The translations under genes were made by a program, and so were the position numbers. A DNA stretch of 64,000 nucleotides from an uncultured Shimia sp. (GTDB lineage: Bacteria > Pseudomonadota > Alphaproteobacteria > Rhodobacterales > Rhodobacteraceae): the NCBI GenBank assembly GCA_937897325.1, contig CALCOY010000069.1, positions 33,039 to 97,038 on the forward strand, written 5' to 3'. Of this stretch, positions 26,896-37,433 are shown piece after piece. The notes beneath the pieces were generated by a model that was not told the DNA's origin, made no database searches, and worked only from the letters and a program-made list of their open reading frames with translations. Every line of letters starts with the position of its first letter. The stretch's first letter is position 1.

Positions 26896-28001
26896 CCGCT
26901 TCGCTGCTCATGATCGCGGCGGGCGGAACGGGAGGACACATGTTCCCTGCCCAAGCTTTGGCAGAGGCCATGCTCGCCAAGAGTTGGCGCGTCAAGCTCA
27001 GCACCGACGCCCGCGGGGCGCGTTACACCTCTGGTTTTCCAGAGGCGGTCGAGATCAGCGTGGTGGGCAGCGCGACCTTCGCACGCGGCGGGATCATCGA
27101 CAAAGCCACGGTGCCCTTTCGCATCCTTGCGGGGGCTTTTTCTGCATTGAATGAGATGCGTTCTGATCCGCCTGCAGCTGTCGTTGGCTTTGGCGGCTAT
27201 CCCGCCATTCCCGCAATGAGCGCCGCAACCCTTCTTGGCCTGCCGCGCATGATTCATGAACAGAACGGCGTTCTGGGCCGGGTCAATCAGCTCTTTGCAA
27301 AACGGGTCCACGCTGTGGCCTGCGGCACTTGGCCAACCGATCTGCCCGAGGGTGTCGAGGGGGTGCATATCGGCAATCCGGTCCGCAACGGTGTGCTGGA
27401 GCGCGCACAGGCCCCCTATATTCCGCCTGGCGATTATCCTATGTCGCTGCTTGTTCTGGGCGGCAGCCAGGGCGCACGGATCCTCTCGAACGTTGTGCCA
27501 TCGGCTATCGCTGCTTTGCCCGCAGACTTGAAACGCAATATCAGGGTCAGCCATCAGGCCCGGCCCGAGGATCAGATGCGCGTGGCCGAGTTCTACAAAT
27601 CCGAAGGCATACCGGCCGATGTCGAAACCTTCTTTTTGGATGTCCCCGAACGCATGGCTGAGGCGCAATTAATCATTTCACGCTCTGGCGCCTCAACCGT
27701 GGCGGATGTCAGCGTGATTGGGCGGCCCGCGATCTGGGTGCCGCTGGCACAGGCCATCCGCGACGAACAGACGGCGAATGCGCGTCAGTTGGTCGATGCC
27801 GATGCGGCCATCCTGATGCCGGAATCACGCTTCGTGCCCACTGCCCTGGCCGAACAGATCGAGATGGTTCTTACCAGCGAGCGCGGCGCGACACAGATGG
27901 CGAACGCTGCCTTCACGTGCGCTGTACCTGACGCAACGGAGCGGCTTGCTTCTTTGGTAGAAGATTTGGCACAGGCCCCGGCACAGCACGAAAGAGCATG
28001 A
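26892..28001 (+). CDS. murG: UDP-GlcNAc:lipid I N-acetylglucosaminyltransferase
   Basis: MurG converts lipid I to lipid II on the cytoplasmic face of the membrane. The 369-residue GT28 protein has the N-terminal GGTGGH loop (11-16), [20 protein letters not shown] and LGGSQGA. The UDP-binding part is [26 protein letters not shown]. It overlaps ftsW by four bases and ends one base before murC. All motifs are intact. Confidence 0.96.
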   Translation: MTASLLMIAAGGTGGHMFPAQALAEAMLAKSWRVKLSTDARGARYTSGFPEAVEISVVGSATFARGGIIDKATVPFRILAGAFSALNEMRSDPPAAVVGFGGYPAIPAMSAATLLGLPRMIHEQNGVLGRVNQLFAKRVHAVACGTWPTDLPEGVEGVHIGNPVRNGVLERAQAPYIPPGDYPMSLLVLGGSQGARILSNVVPSAIAALPADLKRNIRVSHQARPEDQMRVAEFYKSEGIPADVETFFLDVPERMAEAQLIISRSGASTVADVSVIGRPAIWVPLAQAIRDEQTANARQLVDADAAILMPESRFVPTALAEQIEMVLTSERGATQMANAAFTCAVPDATERLASLVEDLAQAPAQHERA

Positions 28002-28002
28002 C

Positions 28003-29409
28003 ATGAATGCAGCGACAAAACTGCCCGGCGACGTTGGCCCGATACACTTTGTTGGCATCGGAGGCATCGGCATGTCGGGCATCGCCGAGGTGCTGTTAAA
28101 CCACGGCTATGTCGTTCAGGGATCCGACCTCAAAACGTCAAAAATCACCGATCGCCTGCAACAACTCGGTGCACATATCTTTGAAGGTCAGGCCGCAAAG
28201 AATATCGCAGAGGCCGAAGTTGTCGTAATCTCTTCGGCCATCAAGCCTGGCAATCCGGAACTGGACGCGGCGCGTGCGCGCGGGCTGCCGATTGTGCGAC
28301 GCGCTGAAATGTTGGCAGAGTTGATGCGGCTGCGGTCCAATATCGCGGTGGCTGGAACGCACGGCAAGACGACGACGACGACGATGGTCGCCACGCTTCT
28401 GGACGCAGGCAAATTCGACCCCACCGTGGTCAACGGCGGGATCATACACGCTTATGGCTCCAACGCGCGGAAAGGCGATGGCGAATGGATGGTGGTCGAG
28501 GCCGATGAAAGCGATGGAACTTTCAACAGGCTGCCCGCGACCATTGCGATCGTTACAAATATCGACCCTGAGCATATGGAGCATTGGGGCAGCATCGAAA
28601 ACCTGCGTCAGGGCTTTCTGGATTTTGTCTCGAACATTCCTTTCTACGGCGTGGCTGTTTGCTGCACAGATCACCCCGAGGTCCAGGCATTGGTGGGCAA
28701 AATCACGGATCGTCGTGTGGTGACCTATGGCTTCAATGCGCAGGCCGACGTGCGCGCCGTCAATCTGACCTACAAGTCTGGTGTGGCCTACTTCGACGTG
28801 CTGCTTCAGACCGAAGATGCTGTGATCGAAGGCTGCAGCTTGCCAATGCCGGGCGATCACAATGTTTCAAACGCGCTGAGCGCGGTTGCCGTGGCCCGTC
28901 ATCTGGGCATGAAAAAGGATGAGATACGCGAGGCGCTCGCGTCCTTCGGTGGGGTTAACCGTCGTTTCACGCGGATCGGTGAGATTGATGGCGTGACCAT
29001 TATCGACGATTACGGGCATCATCCAGTCGAAATCGCGGCCGTTCTGAAGGCGGCTCGGCAGGCCACGGATGGCCGTGTGATCGCCATCCACCAGCCGCAT
29101 CGCTATTCCAGATTGGCCAGTCTTTTCGACGATTTCTGCGCCTGTTTCAACGAGGCGGACGTGGTCGGGATCGGCGATGTGTTTGCAGCAGGTGAGGATC
29201 CTATCGAAGGGGCCAGTCGAGATGATCTGGTCGCTGGCCTCATCCGCCATGGCCACCGGCACGCGCGCGCGGTGGTCTCCGAAGATGATCTGGAGCGTCT
29301 GGTGCGCGAACAGGCCCGTCCTGGCGATATGGTTGTCTGTCTTGGGGCGGGAACGATCAGCGCCTGGGCCAACAATCTTCCCTCACGCCTGCAAAAGGGC
29401 GCGGCATGA
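28003..29409 (+). CDS. murC: UDP-N-acetylmuramate:L-alanine ligase
   Basis: MurC adds the first amino acid, L-alanine, to UDP-MurNAc. The 468-residue protein has [17 protein letters not shown] at the N-terminus, the ATP loop [28 protein letters not shown] and the C-terminal [10 protein letters not shown] block. The stop overlaps the next start (ATGA), linking it to a small membrane protein gene. Length and motifs are normal. Confidence 0.97.
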   Translation: MNAATKLPGDVGPIHFVGIGGIGMSGIAEVLLNHGYVVQGSDLKTSKITDRLQQLGAHIFEGQAAKNIAEAEVVVISSAIKPGNPELDAARARGLPIVRRAEMLAELMRLRSNIAVAGTHGKTTTTTMVATLLDAGKFDPTVVNGGIIHAYGSNARKGDGEWMVVEADESDGTFNRLPATIAIVTNIDPEHMEHWGSIENLRQGFLDFVSNIPFYGVAVCCTDHPEVQALVGKITDRRVVTYGFNAQADVRAVNLTYKSGVAYFDVLLQTEDAVIEGCSLPMPGDHNVSNALSAVAVARHLGMKKDEIREALASFGGVNRRFTRIGEIDGVTIIDDYGHHPVEIAAVLKAARQATDGRVIAIHQPHRYSRLASLFDDFCACFNEADVVGIGDVFAAGEDPIEGASRDDLVAGLIRHGHRHARAVVSEDDLERLVREQARPGDMVVCLGAGTISAWANNLPSRLQKGAA

Positions 29410-29717
29410 TCCTTTTTGCGCTCCTGCAAACGGCCCACCTTGCTCTTGCGGGCATCCTTACAGGCTATGCCGCCTGGCGGCTCGGCGCGTTGGGCGTTCT
29501 GGTCGGAGCAGCCGCATCCTTCGTTATCTGGTTGAGCTACTGGACGCTTCGGGTTTTCTTGGTGCCTGGGTTTTCGTCCTTTGACGGGATCGCGCATCTG
29601 ATGATCGGTGCAGCGACAGTCGGGGCGATTTTTCTTACCCAGATGATCCTCGGCGTGCTGGGCGGTTGCGTACTGGGCCTTGGACTGCGCCTCCTACACG
29701 GGGAGGGGGCGACTTGA
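29406..29717 (+). CDS. Small membrane protein between murC and murB
   Basis: The 103-residue product is strongly hydrophobic with about three to four membrane segments, and no domain I recognise. The start overlaps the murC stop (ATGA) and the stop overlaps the TTG start of the next small gene, so it is translated as part of the wall operon. Its place beside two DUF2484 genes suggests a Rhodobacterales-specific envelope protein. The function is unknown. Confidence 0.7.
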   Translation: MILFALLQTAHLALAGILTGYAAWRLGALGVLVGAAASFVIWLSYWTLRVFLVPGFSSFDGIAHLMIGAATVGAIFLTQMILGVLGGCVLGLGLRLLHGEGAT

Positions 29718-29965
29718 TCCTGCTCTGGGCATCCGTTCTTTGGGTGATCGCGGCGACGATTGTCGCCCTGTTGCCTATGCGGATTCAGTATGTTCCCGGC
29801 ATTGTCCTTCTTTTGGCGGCACCTGTTCTGATCATTTGGATCGGCATTGAAGTTGCCTGGTGGGCGGCCTTCCTGAGCCTTCTGGCGTTCGTTTCGATGT
29901 TCAGAAATCCGTTGCGTTATCTTTACAGACGCGCGCGGGGAGAACGCCCCGAGGTCCCAAAATGA
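29714..29965 (+). CDS. DUF2484 family membrane protein (first copy)
   Basis: The 83-residue hydrophobic protein resembles the DUF2484 family, short membrane proteins encoded between murC and murB in Rhodobacterales. It has LLWASVLWVIAATIVALLP at the start, a central hydrophobic hairpin, then FRNPLRYLYRRARG with a basic tail. The best start is TTG 29714, overlapping the previous stop and preceded by a GGGGAGGGGG run. There is no suitable ATG early in the frame. Function unknown. Confidence 0.7.
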   Translation: MILLWASVLWVIAATIVALLPMRIQYVPGIVLLLAAPVLIIWIGIEVAWWAAFLSLLAFVSMFRNPLRYLYRRARGERPEVPK

Positions 29966-30210
29966 GCGGGTCACTGGTGCTCGCCTGCCTCTGGGCCTTT
30001 GCGGCAAATGTCATCGCAATGCTGCCGAGCAAGGACTATCATTGGAGCAATGCCTACAAGCTCATCGCAATCGGCATACCGATCCTGGGTTTTGTCACCT
30101 GGCAACATGGGCCTTGGGTGGGTCTACTCGTGCTGGCTGCGGGGATGAGCGTGCTGCGCTGGCCGGTTGTTTATCTGACACGCTGGGTGCGGGATAAGCT
30201 CTCAAAATGA
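29962..30210 (+). CDS. DUF2484 family membrane protein (second copy)
   Basis: This 82-residue paralogue of the preceding gene has the same layout: [20 protein letters not shown], two further hydrophobic stretches, then [16 protein letters not shown] with basic residues. Its ATG at 29962 overlaps the end of the first copy by four bases. Tandem duplication of a small envelope gene inside the wall operon is the likely origin. Function unknown. Confidence 0.78.
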   Translation: MSGSLVLACLWAFAANVIAMLPSKDYHWSNAYKLIAIGIPILGFVTWQHGPWVGLLVLAAGMSVLRWPVVYLTRWVRDKLSK

Positions 30211-30307
30211 TATCGAAGAGCCCATATTATCATATTTATATCAGAGGGTTAACGTCCTCTTCTCATGCGATTTATCAAGTGCGTCATCTGTATGGTTCAG
30301 CCTCAAG

Positions 30308-31231
30308 ATGACCTATCCGATGCCCAAAGTACGCGGCACGTTGACCCCCGACAAGGTTTTGGCAGATCTGACTTGGCTGCGGGTCGGCGGCCCCGCCGAT
30401 TGGCTGTTCCGACCCGCCGATGTCGAGGATCTTGCCGATTTCTTGCGCGATCTGCCTGCGGGCGTGCCGGTCTTTCCCATTGGCGTCGGTTCCAACCTGA
30501 TCGTGCGCGACGGCGGATTGCGCGCGATTGTCATTCGCTTGGGTCGGGGGTTCAACGACATCTCGGTCGAAGGGTGTCAGGTCCAGGTTGGAGCTGCTGC
30601 TCTGGACGCACATGTGGCCAAAAAGGCAGCGGATGCAGGTGTGGATCTGACATTCCTGCGCACCATCCCTGGAAGTATTGGCGGGGCCATAAGGATGAAT
30701 GCGGGATGCTATGGAAGCTACATGGCAGACGTCTTGCAAAGCGTGGATATCATCTTGCGCAGCGGTGAAAAGATGACGCTCACGCCCGCCGATCTCAAGT
30801 TGTGTTACAGGCAATCCGATTTGCCCGAGGGCGCCGTCCTGATCGGCGCGGTCTTGAAGGGACCGCAAGGTGATCCGCAAGAGTTGCATGCGCGGATGGC
30901 GGCGCAGTTGGCCACGCGTGACGCAACCCAACCGACCAAGGACCGCAGTGCGGGCTCGACATTTCGCAATCCTGCGGGATTTTCGTCGACCGGTCGCAGC
31001 GATGACGTGCATGACCTCAAGGCTTGGAAGGTCATCGACAATGCAGGTATGCGGGGCGCCCGAAGAGGTGGTGCACAAATGAGCGAAAAGCATTCCAACT
31101 TCATGATCAACACGGGCGATGCGACCGCTGCCGACCTCGAATATCTGGGCGAAGAGGTGCGAAAAAAGGTTTACGATTCCAGTGGCATCACGCTAGAATG
31201 GGAAATTATGCGCGTTGGTGATCCGGGCTAG
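30308..31231 (+). CDS. murB: UDP-N-acetylenolpyruvoylglucosamine reductase
   Basis: MurB reduces enolpyruvyl-UDP-GlcNAc to UDP-MurNAc with NADPH and FAD. The 307-residue type I protein has [25 protein letters not shown] (FAD loop), [19 protein letters not shown] and GSTFRNP with the catalytic Ser. Met1 or Met5 could be the start; both lie upstream of conserved sequence. The 97-base AT-rich gap before it may hold a promoter, separating it from the murC-DUF2484 run. Confidence 0.96.
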   Translation: MTYPMPKVRGTLTPDKVLADLTWLRVGGPADWLFRPADVEDLADFLRDLPAGVPVFPIGVGSNLIVRDGGLRAIVIRLGRGFNDISVEGCQVQVGAAALDAHVAKKAADAGVDLTFLRTIPGSIGGAIRMNAGCYGSYMADVLQSVDIILRSGEKMTLTPADLKLCYRQSDLPEGAVLIGAVLKGPQGDPQELHARMAAQLATRDATQPTKDRSAGSTFRNPAGFSSTGRSDDVHDLKAWKVIDNAGMRGARRGGAQMSEKHSNFMINTGDATAADLEYLGEEVRKKVYDSSGITLEWEIMRVGDPG

Positions 31232-31260
31232 ATGCCGATCCCTAAGCGTAAACCAAATGG

Positions 31261-31297
31261 CCGAAAAAAATCGGTCGAAAAAGGGTGAAAAACACCC
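31261..31297. other. Two small A-loop hairpins in the ddl leader
   Basis: CCGA-A6-TCGG (31261-31274) and GGGTG-A5-CACCC (31283-31297) are short perfect hairpins in the 84-base gap between murB and ddl, close to the GTG start of ddl. They may affect translation or mRNA stability. There is no T-run on the plus strand, so they are not a standard terminator. Confidence 0.3.
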
Positions 31298-31315
31298 GAG
31301 TTACAGAGGCACATC

Positions 31316-32236
31316 GTGGGTCGGTCGAGCAGGCAACCCCCGAAAGTGGCGGTGTTAATGGGCGGCATCTCGGCTGAGCGCGAGGTGTCTTTGTCCACCG
31401 GGCGCGAATGCGCCGCCGCCCTGAGGGGCCAGGAATTTGAAGTGGTCGAGGTCGATGCTGGCCACGATCTGCCTGTTGTGATGTCTTCCCTTTGCCCGGA
31501 TGCGGTCCTGAACTGTCTGCATGGCCGCTGGGGCGAGGATGGCTGTGTGCAAGGTCTGTTGGAGTGGATGGGTGTGCCCTATTCGCATTCCGGTGTGCTT
31601 GCCTCTGCATTGGCGATGGACAAGCAGCGCAGCAAACAGGCTTTTGCGGCAGCCGGTCTGCCCGTCGTCGACGGTCGCATCGTGTCCCGCGACGAAGCGG
31701 GCAGTGATCACATCCTGCAGCCGCCCTATGTTGTGAAGCCGAACAACGAAGGCTCCAGCGTCGGCGTTTACATAGTTCACGAGGCTGCAAATGGCCCGCC
31801 GCTTCTGGACGACACCATGCCCGCTGAGGTGATGGTCGAGGCGTTTGTGCCTGGGCGCGAATTGACCACGACCGTTTTGGGGGACCGCGCGCTGACCGTG
31901 ACCGACATTCTGATGGATGGCTGGTACGACTATCACGCCAAGTACACGCCCGGTGCGTCGCGGCACGAAGTGCCAGCGGATGTTCCAGATAGCATCTTTG
32001 CGCTTTGCCTCGACTACGCCCTGCGCGCGCATGAGGCCCTTGGTTGTCGCGGGGTCAGCCGGACCGATTTCCGCTGGGATGAGAGCAAGGGTCCAGACGG
32101 GCTTTTTCTCCTGGAAACCAACACCCAGCCGGGGATGACGCCCACCTCGCTGACACCCGAACAGGCGCAGGTCTGCGGCATGTCTTTCCCTGAATTGTGC
32201 CGTTGGATGGTGGAGGACGCCTCATGCGACCGATGA
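31316..32236 (+). CDS. ddl: D-alanine:D-alanine ligase
   Basis: Ddl makes the D-Ala-D-Ala dipeptide used by MurF. The 306-residue ATP-grasp enzyme shows VAVLMGGISAEREVSLSTG at the N-terminus, LHGRWGEDGCVQG, KPNNEGSSVGVY and LLETNTQPGMTPTSL. The start is a GTG at 31316 with AGAGG upstream; no ATG precedes the conserved block. The 3' end overlaps ftsQ by 13 bases. Nothing unusual was seen apart from the hairpins in its leader. Confidence 0.95.
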   Translation: MGRSSRQPPKVAVLMGGISAEREVSLSTGRECAAALRGQEFEVVEVDAGHDLPVVMSSLCPDAVLNCLHGRWGEDGCVQGLLEWMGVPYSHSGVLASALAMDKQRSKQAFAAAGLPVVDGRIVSRDEAGSDHILQPPYVVKPNNEGSSVGVYIVHEAANGPPLLDDTMPAEVMVEAFVPGRELTTTVLGDRALTVTDILMDGWYDYHAKYTPGASRHEVPADVPDSIFALCLDYALRAHEALGCRGVSRTDFRWDESKGPDGLFLLETNTQPGMTPTSLTPEQAQVCGMSFPELCRWMVEDASCDR

Positions 32237-33117
32237 GCCGCCATGCGGACAAGTTTCGTGCCGATCCCGCACCCTCCAGATGGTCATGGCGCGTTCAGCG
32301 GCTGATGTTGACGCCCGGCTTCAGGCTGTTTCTGCGCGCCGGTCTGCCATTCCTGCTGGCGGGCGGCTTCACGTTGTGGTGGCTGTCGCAAACCGACAAC
32401 CGGCAGGCGATCTTGGACATGGTTGCCGATCTGCGCACCAAGATCGAAGAGCGTCCGGAATTCATGATCAATCTTATGGCGATAGATGGGGCAGATCCGA
32501 ATGTATCAGCAGCCATTCGGGCGCTGATCCCGATCGACTTCCCTGTATCCTCTTTCGATCTGGATTTGCCCGCAATCCGACAGACCCTTCTCGCTCTGGA
32601 CCCGGTGCGCGATGTCTCGCTGCGAATCCGCCCCGGCGGGGTCTTGCAGATCGACGTAGATCCACGCGTCCCGGCGCTGATCTGGCGCGAGCCGAGCGGT
32701 TTGACGCTTTTGGACGAAACTGGCGCACGCATTGCACCGCTGGTTGCCCGGGTTGATCGCCCCGATTTGCCTCTGATCGCAGGTTCCGGTGCCGCCGAAC
32801 AGGTGCAAGAGGCTTTGGCCCTCATTTATGTCGCCAAACCTTTGGGTGATCGGTTGCGCGGCGTGGTCCGGGTGGGTGAGCGGCGCTGGGATATCGTGTT
32901 GGACAGGGGGCAGCGCATTTTGTTGCCCGAGACCGGCGCGATCCGCGCGCTAGAACGGGTCCTGTTGCTGGAAGATGCACAGGAGATGCTCAGCCGGGAT
33001 GTGGCGCAGGTCGACATGCGGCTTGGTCCACGTCCCACATTGCGGATGACGGCAGACGCGACCGCGGAATGGTGGCGCATCCGGAATTTCAATTCAAAGA
33101 TAGAGACGAGCGAATGA
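32224..33117 (+). CDS. ftsQ: Cell division protein FtsQ
   Basis: FtsQ is a bitopic division protein that scaffolds FtsL/FtsB. The 297-residue product has a basic cytoplasmic tail, one membrane segment (about residues 36-54), a POTRA-like region (about 75-145, with FDLDLPAIRQTLLALDPVRDVSLRI) and the FtsQ beta domain. ATG 32224 starts inside the end of ddl; a second ATG three codons later is possible. The stop overlaps the ftsA start (ATGA), so coupling with ftsA is likely. Confidence 0.93.
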   Translation: MRPMSRHADKFRADPAPSRWSWRVQRLMLTPGFRLFLRAGLPFLLAGGFTLWWLSQTDNRQAILDMVADLRTKIEERPEFMINLMAIDGADPNVSAAIRALIPIDFPVSSFDLDLPAIRQTLLALDPVRDVSLRIRPGGVLQIDVDPRVPALIWREPSGLTLLDETGARIAPLVARVDRPDLPLIAGSGAAEQVQEALALIYVAKPLGDRLRGVVRVGERRWDIVLDRGQRILLPETGAIRALERVLLLEDAQEMLSRDVAQVDMRLGPRPTLRMTADATAEWWRIRNFNSKIETSE

Positions 33118-34448
33118 TGGACCCTTACGCCAGCCAACGTGCGATGCGCCAGATGCGGAAAATGGCGATGCAGCGTGGAGTTGTAGCGATCCTGGATGTC
33201 GGAAGCTCAAAGATCTCTTGCCTCGTGTTGCGCTTCGATGGTGTAGGTCGGCCGTTTGACGATGGCGAGATCGGATCTCTGGCCGGGCAATCGGGCTTCC
33301 GCGTGATCGGCGCGGCAACCACGCGTTCGCGCGGCGTTCGCTTTGGTGAGATCACCGAGATGCAAGAAACCGAACGCGCGATCCGCACAGCATTGCAGGG
33401 GGCACAGAAGATGGCCGGCATAAGGGTCGATCATGTCATCGCCTGCTTTGCCGGGGCGGAACCGCGCAGCTATGGCTTGGATGCCCGGATCGACATCGAT
33501 GGTGATGTCGTCACAGAAAACGACGTGGCACTTGCCCTTTCGGAATGCGAAGTTCCGCATTACGGAGAGGGCAGGGAGGTACTGCACGCCCAGCCTGTTA
33601 ACTTCGCGCTTGATCATCGCTCCGGCTTGATGGATCCGCGCGGGCAGATCGGTGATACGCTTTCTGTTGATATGCATATGCTGACAGTCGATGCCGCGGC
33701 CGTTCAGCATCTGGCGCATTGCATCAAGCGATGTGATCTTGAACTCGCTGGGATCGCGTCTTCCGCCTACGTTTCGGGGATTTCTGCGCTCGTCGAGGAT
33801 GAACAGGAGCTGGGCGCGACTTGCATTGATCTGGGCGGCGGGGCGACAGGCCTTTCGATCTTCATCAAGAAACACATGATCTACGCGGATGCCGTGCGCT
33901 TGGGCGGGGACCATGTGACCTCGGACATCTCGATGGGGCTGCAAGTGCCCATGGCGACTGCAGAGCGGATCAAGACATTCTTTGGCGGGGTTCACGCGAC
34001 AGGTGTCGATGATCGCGAGCTGATTGAGATCGGCGGCGAAACAGGTGATTACGAACATGACCGACGGACGGTCAGCCGGGCGGAACTGATCGGGATCATG
34101 CGGCCGCGGGTCGAGGAGATACTGGAGGAAGTGCGCGACCGGCTTGATGCCGCAGGCTTTGATCATCTGCCCAGCCAGCAGATTGTTCTGACCGGTGGTG
34201 GCAGCCAGATCCCCGGTCTGGACGGGCTCGCCAGTCGCATCCTCGGACACCAGGTTCGTCTGGGCCGTCCGCTTCGCGTCCACGGCCTTCCGCAATCGGT
34301 CACTGGGCCCGCTTTTTCGAGTGTTGTTGGCCTCGCGCTGTTTGCGGCGCATCCCCAAGATGAGTGGTGGGACTTCGATATTCCGACGGAACGCCACCCA
34401 GCACGATCGCTGCGTCGGGCGGTTCGCTGGTTTCGGGACAACTGGTAG
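33114..34448 (+). CDS. ftsA: Cell division protein FtsA
   Basis: FtsA is an actin-like ATPase that anchors FtsZ filaments to the membrane. The 444-residue protein has the phosphate loops VAILDVGSSKISCLV and CIDLGGGATGLSIF, an SHS2-like 1C region and VLTGGGSQIPGL. The C-terminus RSLRRAVRWFRDNW is an amphipathic membrane-targeting helix. Two Met codons begin the protein; the first overlaps the ftsQ stop. Confidence 0.96.
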   Translation: MMDPYASQRAMRQMRKMAMQRGVVAILDVGSSKISCLVLRFDGVGRPFDDGEIGSLAGQSGFRVIGAATTRSRGVRFGEITEMQETERAIRTALQGAQKMAGIRVDHVIACFAGAEPRSYGLDARIDIDGDVVTENDVALALSECEVPHYGEGREVLHAQPVNFALDHRSGLMDPRGQIGDTLSVDMHMLTVDAAAVQHLAHCIKRCDLELAGIASSAYVSGISALVEDEQELGATCIDLGGGATGLSIFIKKHMIYADAVRLGGDHVTSDISMGLQVPMATAERIKTFFGGVHATGVDDRELIEIGGETGDYEHDRRTVSRAELIGIMRPRVEEILEEVRDRLDAAGFDHLPSQQIVLTGGGSQIPGLDGLASRILGHQVRLGRPLRVHGLPQSVTGPAFSSVVGLALFAAHPQDEWWDFDIPTERHPARSLRRAVRWFRDNW

Positions 34449-34620
34449 CCGCAACATCTCGTGCCAGCGCGGAAATACAGGCCTTTTGGGCGGGAAATTG
34501 CCCATATTTTGCGGTGTTTTCGCGGTTTTTGCGTGACGTTGCATAAATGAATCGGTAGTGTTGCCAGAAAGACATGAAAAAAACGCACGACAAACGGCGC
34601 ACAAAACAGGCGGATCACGA

Positions 34621-36204
34621 ATGACACTGACATTGAGCATGCCCGGGCATGATGAGCTTAAGCCAAAAATCACCGTCTTCGGGGTCGGTGGTGCTGGCGG
34701 CAACGCGGTCAACAACATGATCGAAAAGCAACTCGACGGGGTCGACTTCGTCGTGGCCAACACGGATGCGCAAGCGCTTGCGCAATCAGCCTCGGGCAAT
34801 CGGATTCAGCTTGGTATTAAGGTGACGGAAGGGCTTGGCGCCGGGGCGCGCGCAAGTGTTGGTGCGGCTGCAGCAGAAGAGTCCATTGAACAGATCGTCG
34901 ACCACCTCGCCGGCGCGCATATGTGCTTTATCACGGCTGGCATGGGCGGCGGTACCGGGACAGGGGCCGCGCCGATCATTGCCCAAGCTGCACGCGAACT
35001 TGGTGTTCTGACCGTTGGCGTCGTGACAAAACCGTTCCAATTCGAAGGCGCCAAGCGGATGCGTCAGGCCGAGGACGGTGTCGAGACGCTGCAAAAGATG
35101 GTCGACACGTTAATTATCATTCCGAACCAGAACCTGTTCCGGCTCGCCAATGAAAAGACCACTTTTACTGAAGCGTTTTCGATGGCGGATGACGTTTTGT
35201 ATCAAGGCGTCAAAGGCGTCACGGATCTTATGGTTCGTCCCGGTTTGATCAATCTGGACTTTGCTGACGTACGCGCGGTTATGGACGAGATGGGCAAAGC
35301 GATGATGGGCACGGGTGAATCGGAGGGCGAAGATCGCGCTATCCAAGCCGCAGAGAAAGCCATTGCCAACCCGCTGCTGGACGAAATTTCGTTGCGCGGG
35401 GCCAAGGGCGTCCTCATCAACATTACGGGCAGCCACGATTTGACCCTGTTTGAGCTGGACGAGGCCGCCAACCGAATCCGCGAAGAAGTTGATCCGGATG
35501 CGAACATCATCGTGGGTTCGACGTTGGACTCTGACATGCAAGGCAGCATGCGGGTGAGCGTGGTGGCGACTGGCATCGATGCAAGTGAGGCTGCGTCGGA
35601 CATTCCTGTACCGCGGCGGAGCCTTTCGGCGCCCCTGACCACGACGGTTTCCGCAGAAGAGCCTCAAGCCGAAGAGGTTGAGCGGCAACCAGAACCGGTG
35701 GAACCCGCCGTCGCTGCAGAGGTCGCCGTCGAAGAACCTGGTCTTTTTGAAGAGATGCCACCTGAGGCTGCATCTGGGCAATTGGTTGAAGAAGAGCCAA
35801 CATATGCCGCAGCCGATGATGGTCTACCACCGCCGGCCTATCAGCCGGAAGTCGCTGCATTCGAACCGCATCCGGAACGTCACGAGGCAGAGCCACAGGC
35901 CGTTGCTGAGCGTGAGCCGGGCACGCCATCGCCCGAAACCATGGCGCGGTTGCGAGTGGCCGCTGAAAAAGCGTCGCCACGGCAGCTACAGGCCGCAGCA
36001 CAACCGGCAGAGCATGAACGGCCTCGGTTCGGCATCAATTCGTTGATCAATCGTATGACCGGTCATGGCGATCATGCGTCCGACGCTCCCCCCCCTCAAC
36101 CCCGTCAGCAGCCCCCGGTTAGTCGTCAAGCTGCACCCGCAGCAGACGAAGCGGAGCAGGATCGCATCGAAATTCCTGCGTTTTTGCGGCGCCAGGCGAA
36201 CTAA
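34621..36204 (+). CDS. ftsZ: Cell division protein FtsZ
   Basis: FtsZ is the tubulin-like GTPase forming the division ring. The 527-residue protein has the core GTPase domain with [13 protein letters not shown], the tubulin signature GGGTGTG (109-115) and a normal T7 loop (NLDFADV). A long, Pro/Glu/Ala-rich disordered linker of about 180 residues follows, then the conserved C-terminal peptide [10 protein letters not shown] that binds FtsA. The ATG at 34621, with AGGCGGA upstream, was preferred to an in-frame start 63 bases earlier. The 172-base gap after ftsA probably holds a promoter; a terminator follows. Confidence 0.97.
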   Translation: MTLTLSMPGHDELKPKITVFGVGGAGGNAVNNMIEKQLDGVDFVVANTDAQALAQSASGNRIQLGIKVTEGLGAGARASVGAAAAEESIEQIVDHLAGAHMCFITAGMGGGTGTGAAPIIAQAARELGVLTVGVVTKPFQFEGAKRMRQAEDGVETLQKMVDTLIIIPNQNLFRLANEKTTFTEAFSMADDVLYQGVKGVTDLMVRPGLINLDFADVRAVMDEMGKAMMGTGESEGEDRAIQAAEKAIANPLLDEISLRGAKGVLINITGSHDLTLFELDEAANRIREEVDPDANIIVGSTLDSDMQGSMRVSVVATGIDASEAASDIPVPRRSLSAPLTTTVSAEEPQAEEVERQPEPVEPAVAAEVAVEEPGLFEEMPPEAASGQLVEEEPTYAAADDGLPPPAYQPEVAAFEPHPERHEAEPQAVAEREPGTPSPETMARLRVAAEKASPRQLQAAAQPAEHERPRFGINSLINRMTGHGDHASDAPPPQPRQQPPVSRQAAPAADEAEQDRIEIPAFLRRQAN

Positions 36205-36226
36205 CGCTGCGTCACAAATCATCCCT

Positions 36227-36253
36227 AGAGGCGCTCAGTGGGCGTCTCTTTTT
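36227..36253 (+). terminator. Intrinsic terminator after ftsZ
   Basis: An 8-bp stem (AGAGGCGC at 36227-36234 with GCGTCTCT at 36242-36249, one G-U pair) closes a 7-base loop and runs into five T, with more T shortly after. It is a good Rho-independent terminator 23 bases behind the ftsZ stop, so lpxC needs its own promoter. Confidence 0.85.
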
Positions 36254-36389
36254 CGTTTTTAAATCAGTGCGTTAAAGACTTCCCGGCGTTTTTTTGCCGG
36301 TGCCTGATACCCATGTTTCAGACCGTTACAAAGAGTGAATTGTTAACATCTGAGCTCCTTCGTAACTGTTTAGCGCAAACAACCAGACA

Positions 36390-37328
36390 ATGGTGAGCAG
36401 GTTGCAGACAACAGTTAAATCTTCGGTCACATTCCGTGGAATGGGCCTCCATACGGGTCGCGTCGTAAAAATGACGATACTGCCCGCTTCGGCGGAGCAC
36501 GGCATTTGGTTCTCTCGCACGGATGTGTCGGGATTGGATCCACTTGTGTCTGCCCGATGGGATGCCGTGATCGAGGGTTCGCAATTGTGCACGCGTATCA
36601 CCAATTCCGACGGTGTTACGGTGTCAACGATCGAGCACGTTATGGCTGCTCTTGCGGGCTGCGGCGTGCAGAATGCGCTGATTGAAATCAACGGGCCGGA
36701 AGTTCCGATCCTTGACGGGTCATCCCTACCGTTTGTGCGTTCGATCATGCAACGCGGTCTGCGCAGATTGTATGCGCCTGTACGCGTCATTGAAGTGCTC
36801 AAGCCAGTGCAGGTGGAGAACGGTGCGGCAATGGCGCGTTTGTCTCCATCCGACGTCATGCAGATCGATTTTCACATTGACTTTGCGGACACATCAATTG
36901 GCCAACAAAGCAAATCGCTGACGATGGAAAATGGCAGCTTTGTACGTGAACTCAGCGACAGCCGCACCTTCTGCCGGAGCAGCGATGTGGATGAGATGCG
37001 CGCCAATGGTCTTGCATTGGGCGGCACGCCCGGTGTGAATGCCGTTGTGTTTGACGGTGATCAGGTGGTCAGTCCCGGCGGGTTGCGCCATATGGACGAA
37101 CCTGTTCGTCATAAGATGCTGGACGCGCTCGGTGATCTGGCATTGGCAGGCGCTCCGTTGATCGGCCGCTATGAGGGTGTGCGTGCTGGTCATGCGCTCA
37201 CCAACCAATTGCTACGCAAGCTTTTTGCGACGCCGGGTGCTGCCCGAATGGTAGAATGCTCTCCCTTCCAATTGGCCAATCTGCCCGGCGCAGGGTTGGC
37301 CTGGGATGAAATTCCTGCTGTAGCGTGA
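36390..37328 (+). CDS. lpxC: UDP-3-O-acyl-N-acetylglucosamine deacetylase
   Basis: LpxC catalyses the committed step of lipid A synthesis, a zinc-dependent deacetylation. The 312-residue protein has TFRGMGLHTG at the start and the zinc site H83 in TIEHVMAAL together with the later RHKMLDALGDL block (His and Asp ligands). FVRELSDSRTFC and RAGHALTNQLL are also conserved. It follows the ftsZ terminator, the usual end of the dcw region. The product predicts a lipid A-containing outer membrane. Confidence 0.96.
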   Translation: MVSRLQTTVKSSVTFRGMGLHTGRVVKMTILPASAEHGIWFSRTDVSGLDPLVSARWDAVIEGSQLCTRITNSDGVTVSTIEHVMAALAGCGVQNALIEINGPEVPILDGSSLPFVRSIMQRGLRRLYAPVRVIEVLKPVQVENGAAMARLSPSDVMQIDFHIDFADTSIGQQSKSLTMENGSFVRELSDSRTFCRSSDVDEMRANGLALGGTPGVNAVVFDGDQVVSPGGLRHMDEPVRHKMLDALGDLALAGAPLIGRYEGVRAGHALTNQLLRKLFATPGAARMVECSPFQLANLPGAGLAWDEIPAVA

Positions 37329-37433
37329 CGGCTATACCCTGCTCAAATCGGCATTTTGCCCCTCGACAAGATATGATAGAGCAAGGCAAACAGCTCATCG
37401 AAATGGGCGGGTAACCGATTGAAGGGTCGAGGC

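Noticed and set aside
33207..34799. 530-codon open frame antisense to ftsA and the ftsZ start
   Set aside because: ftsA and ftsZ are certain on the plus strand; the antisense frame shows no protein family.
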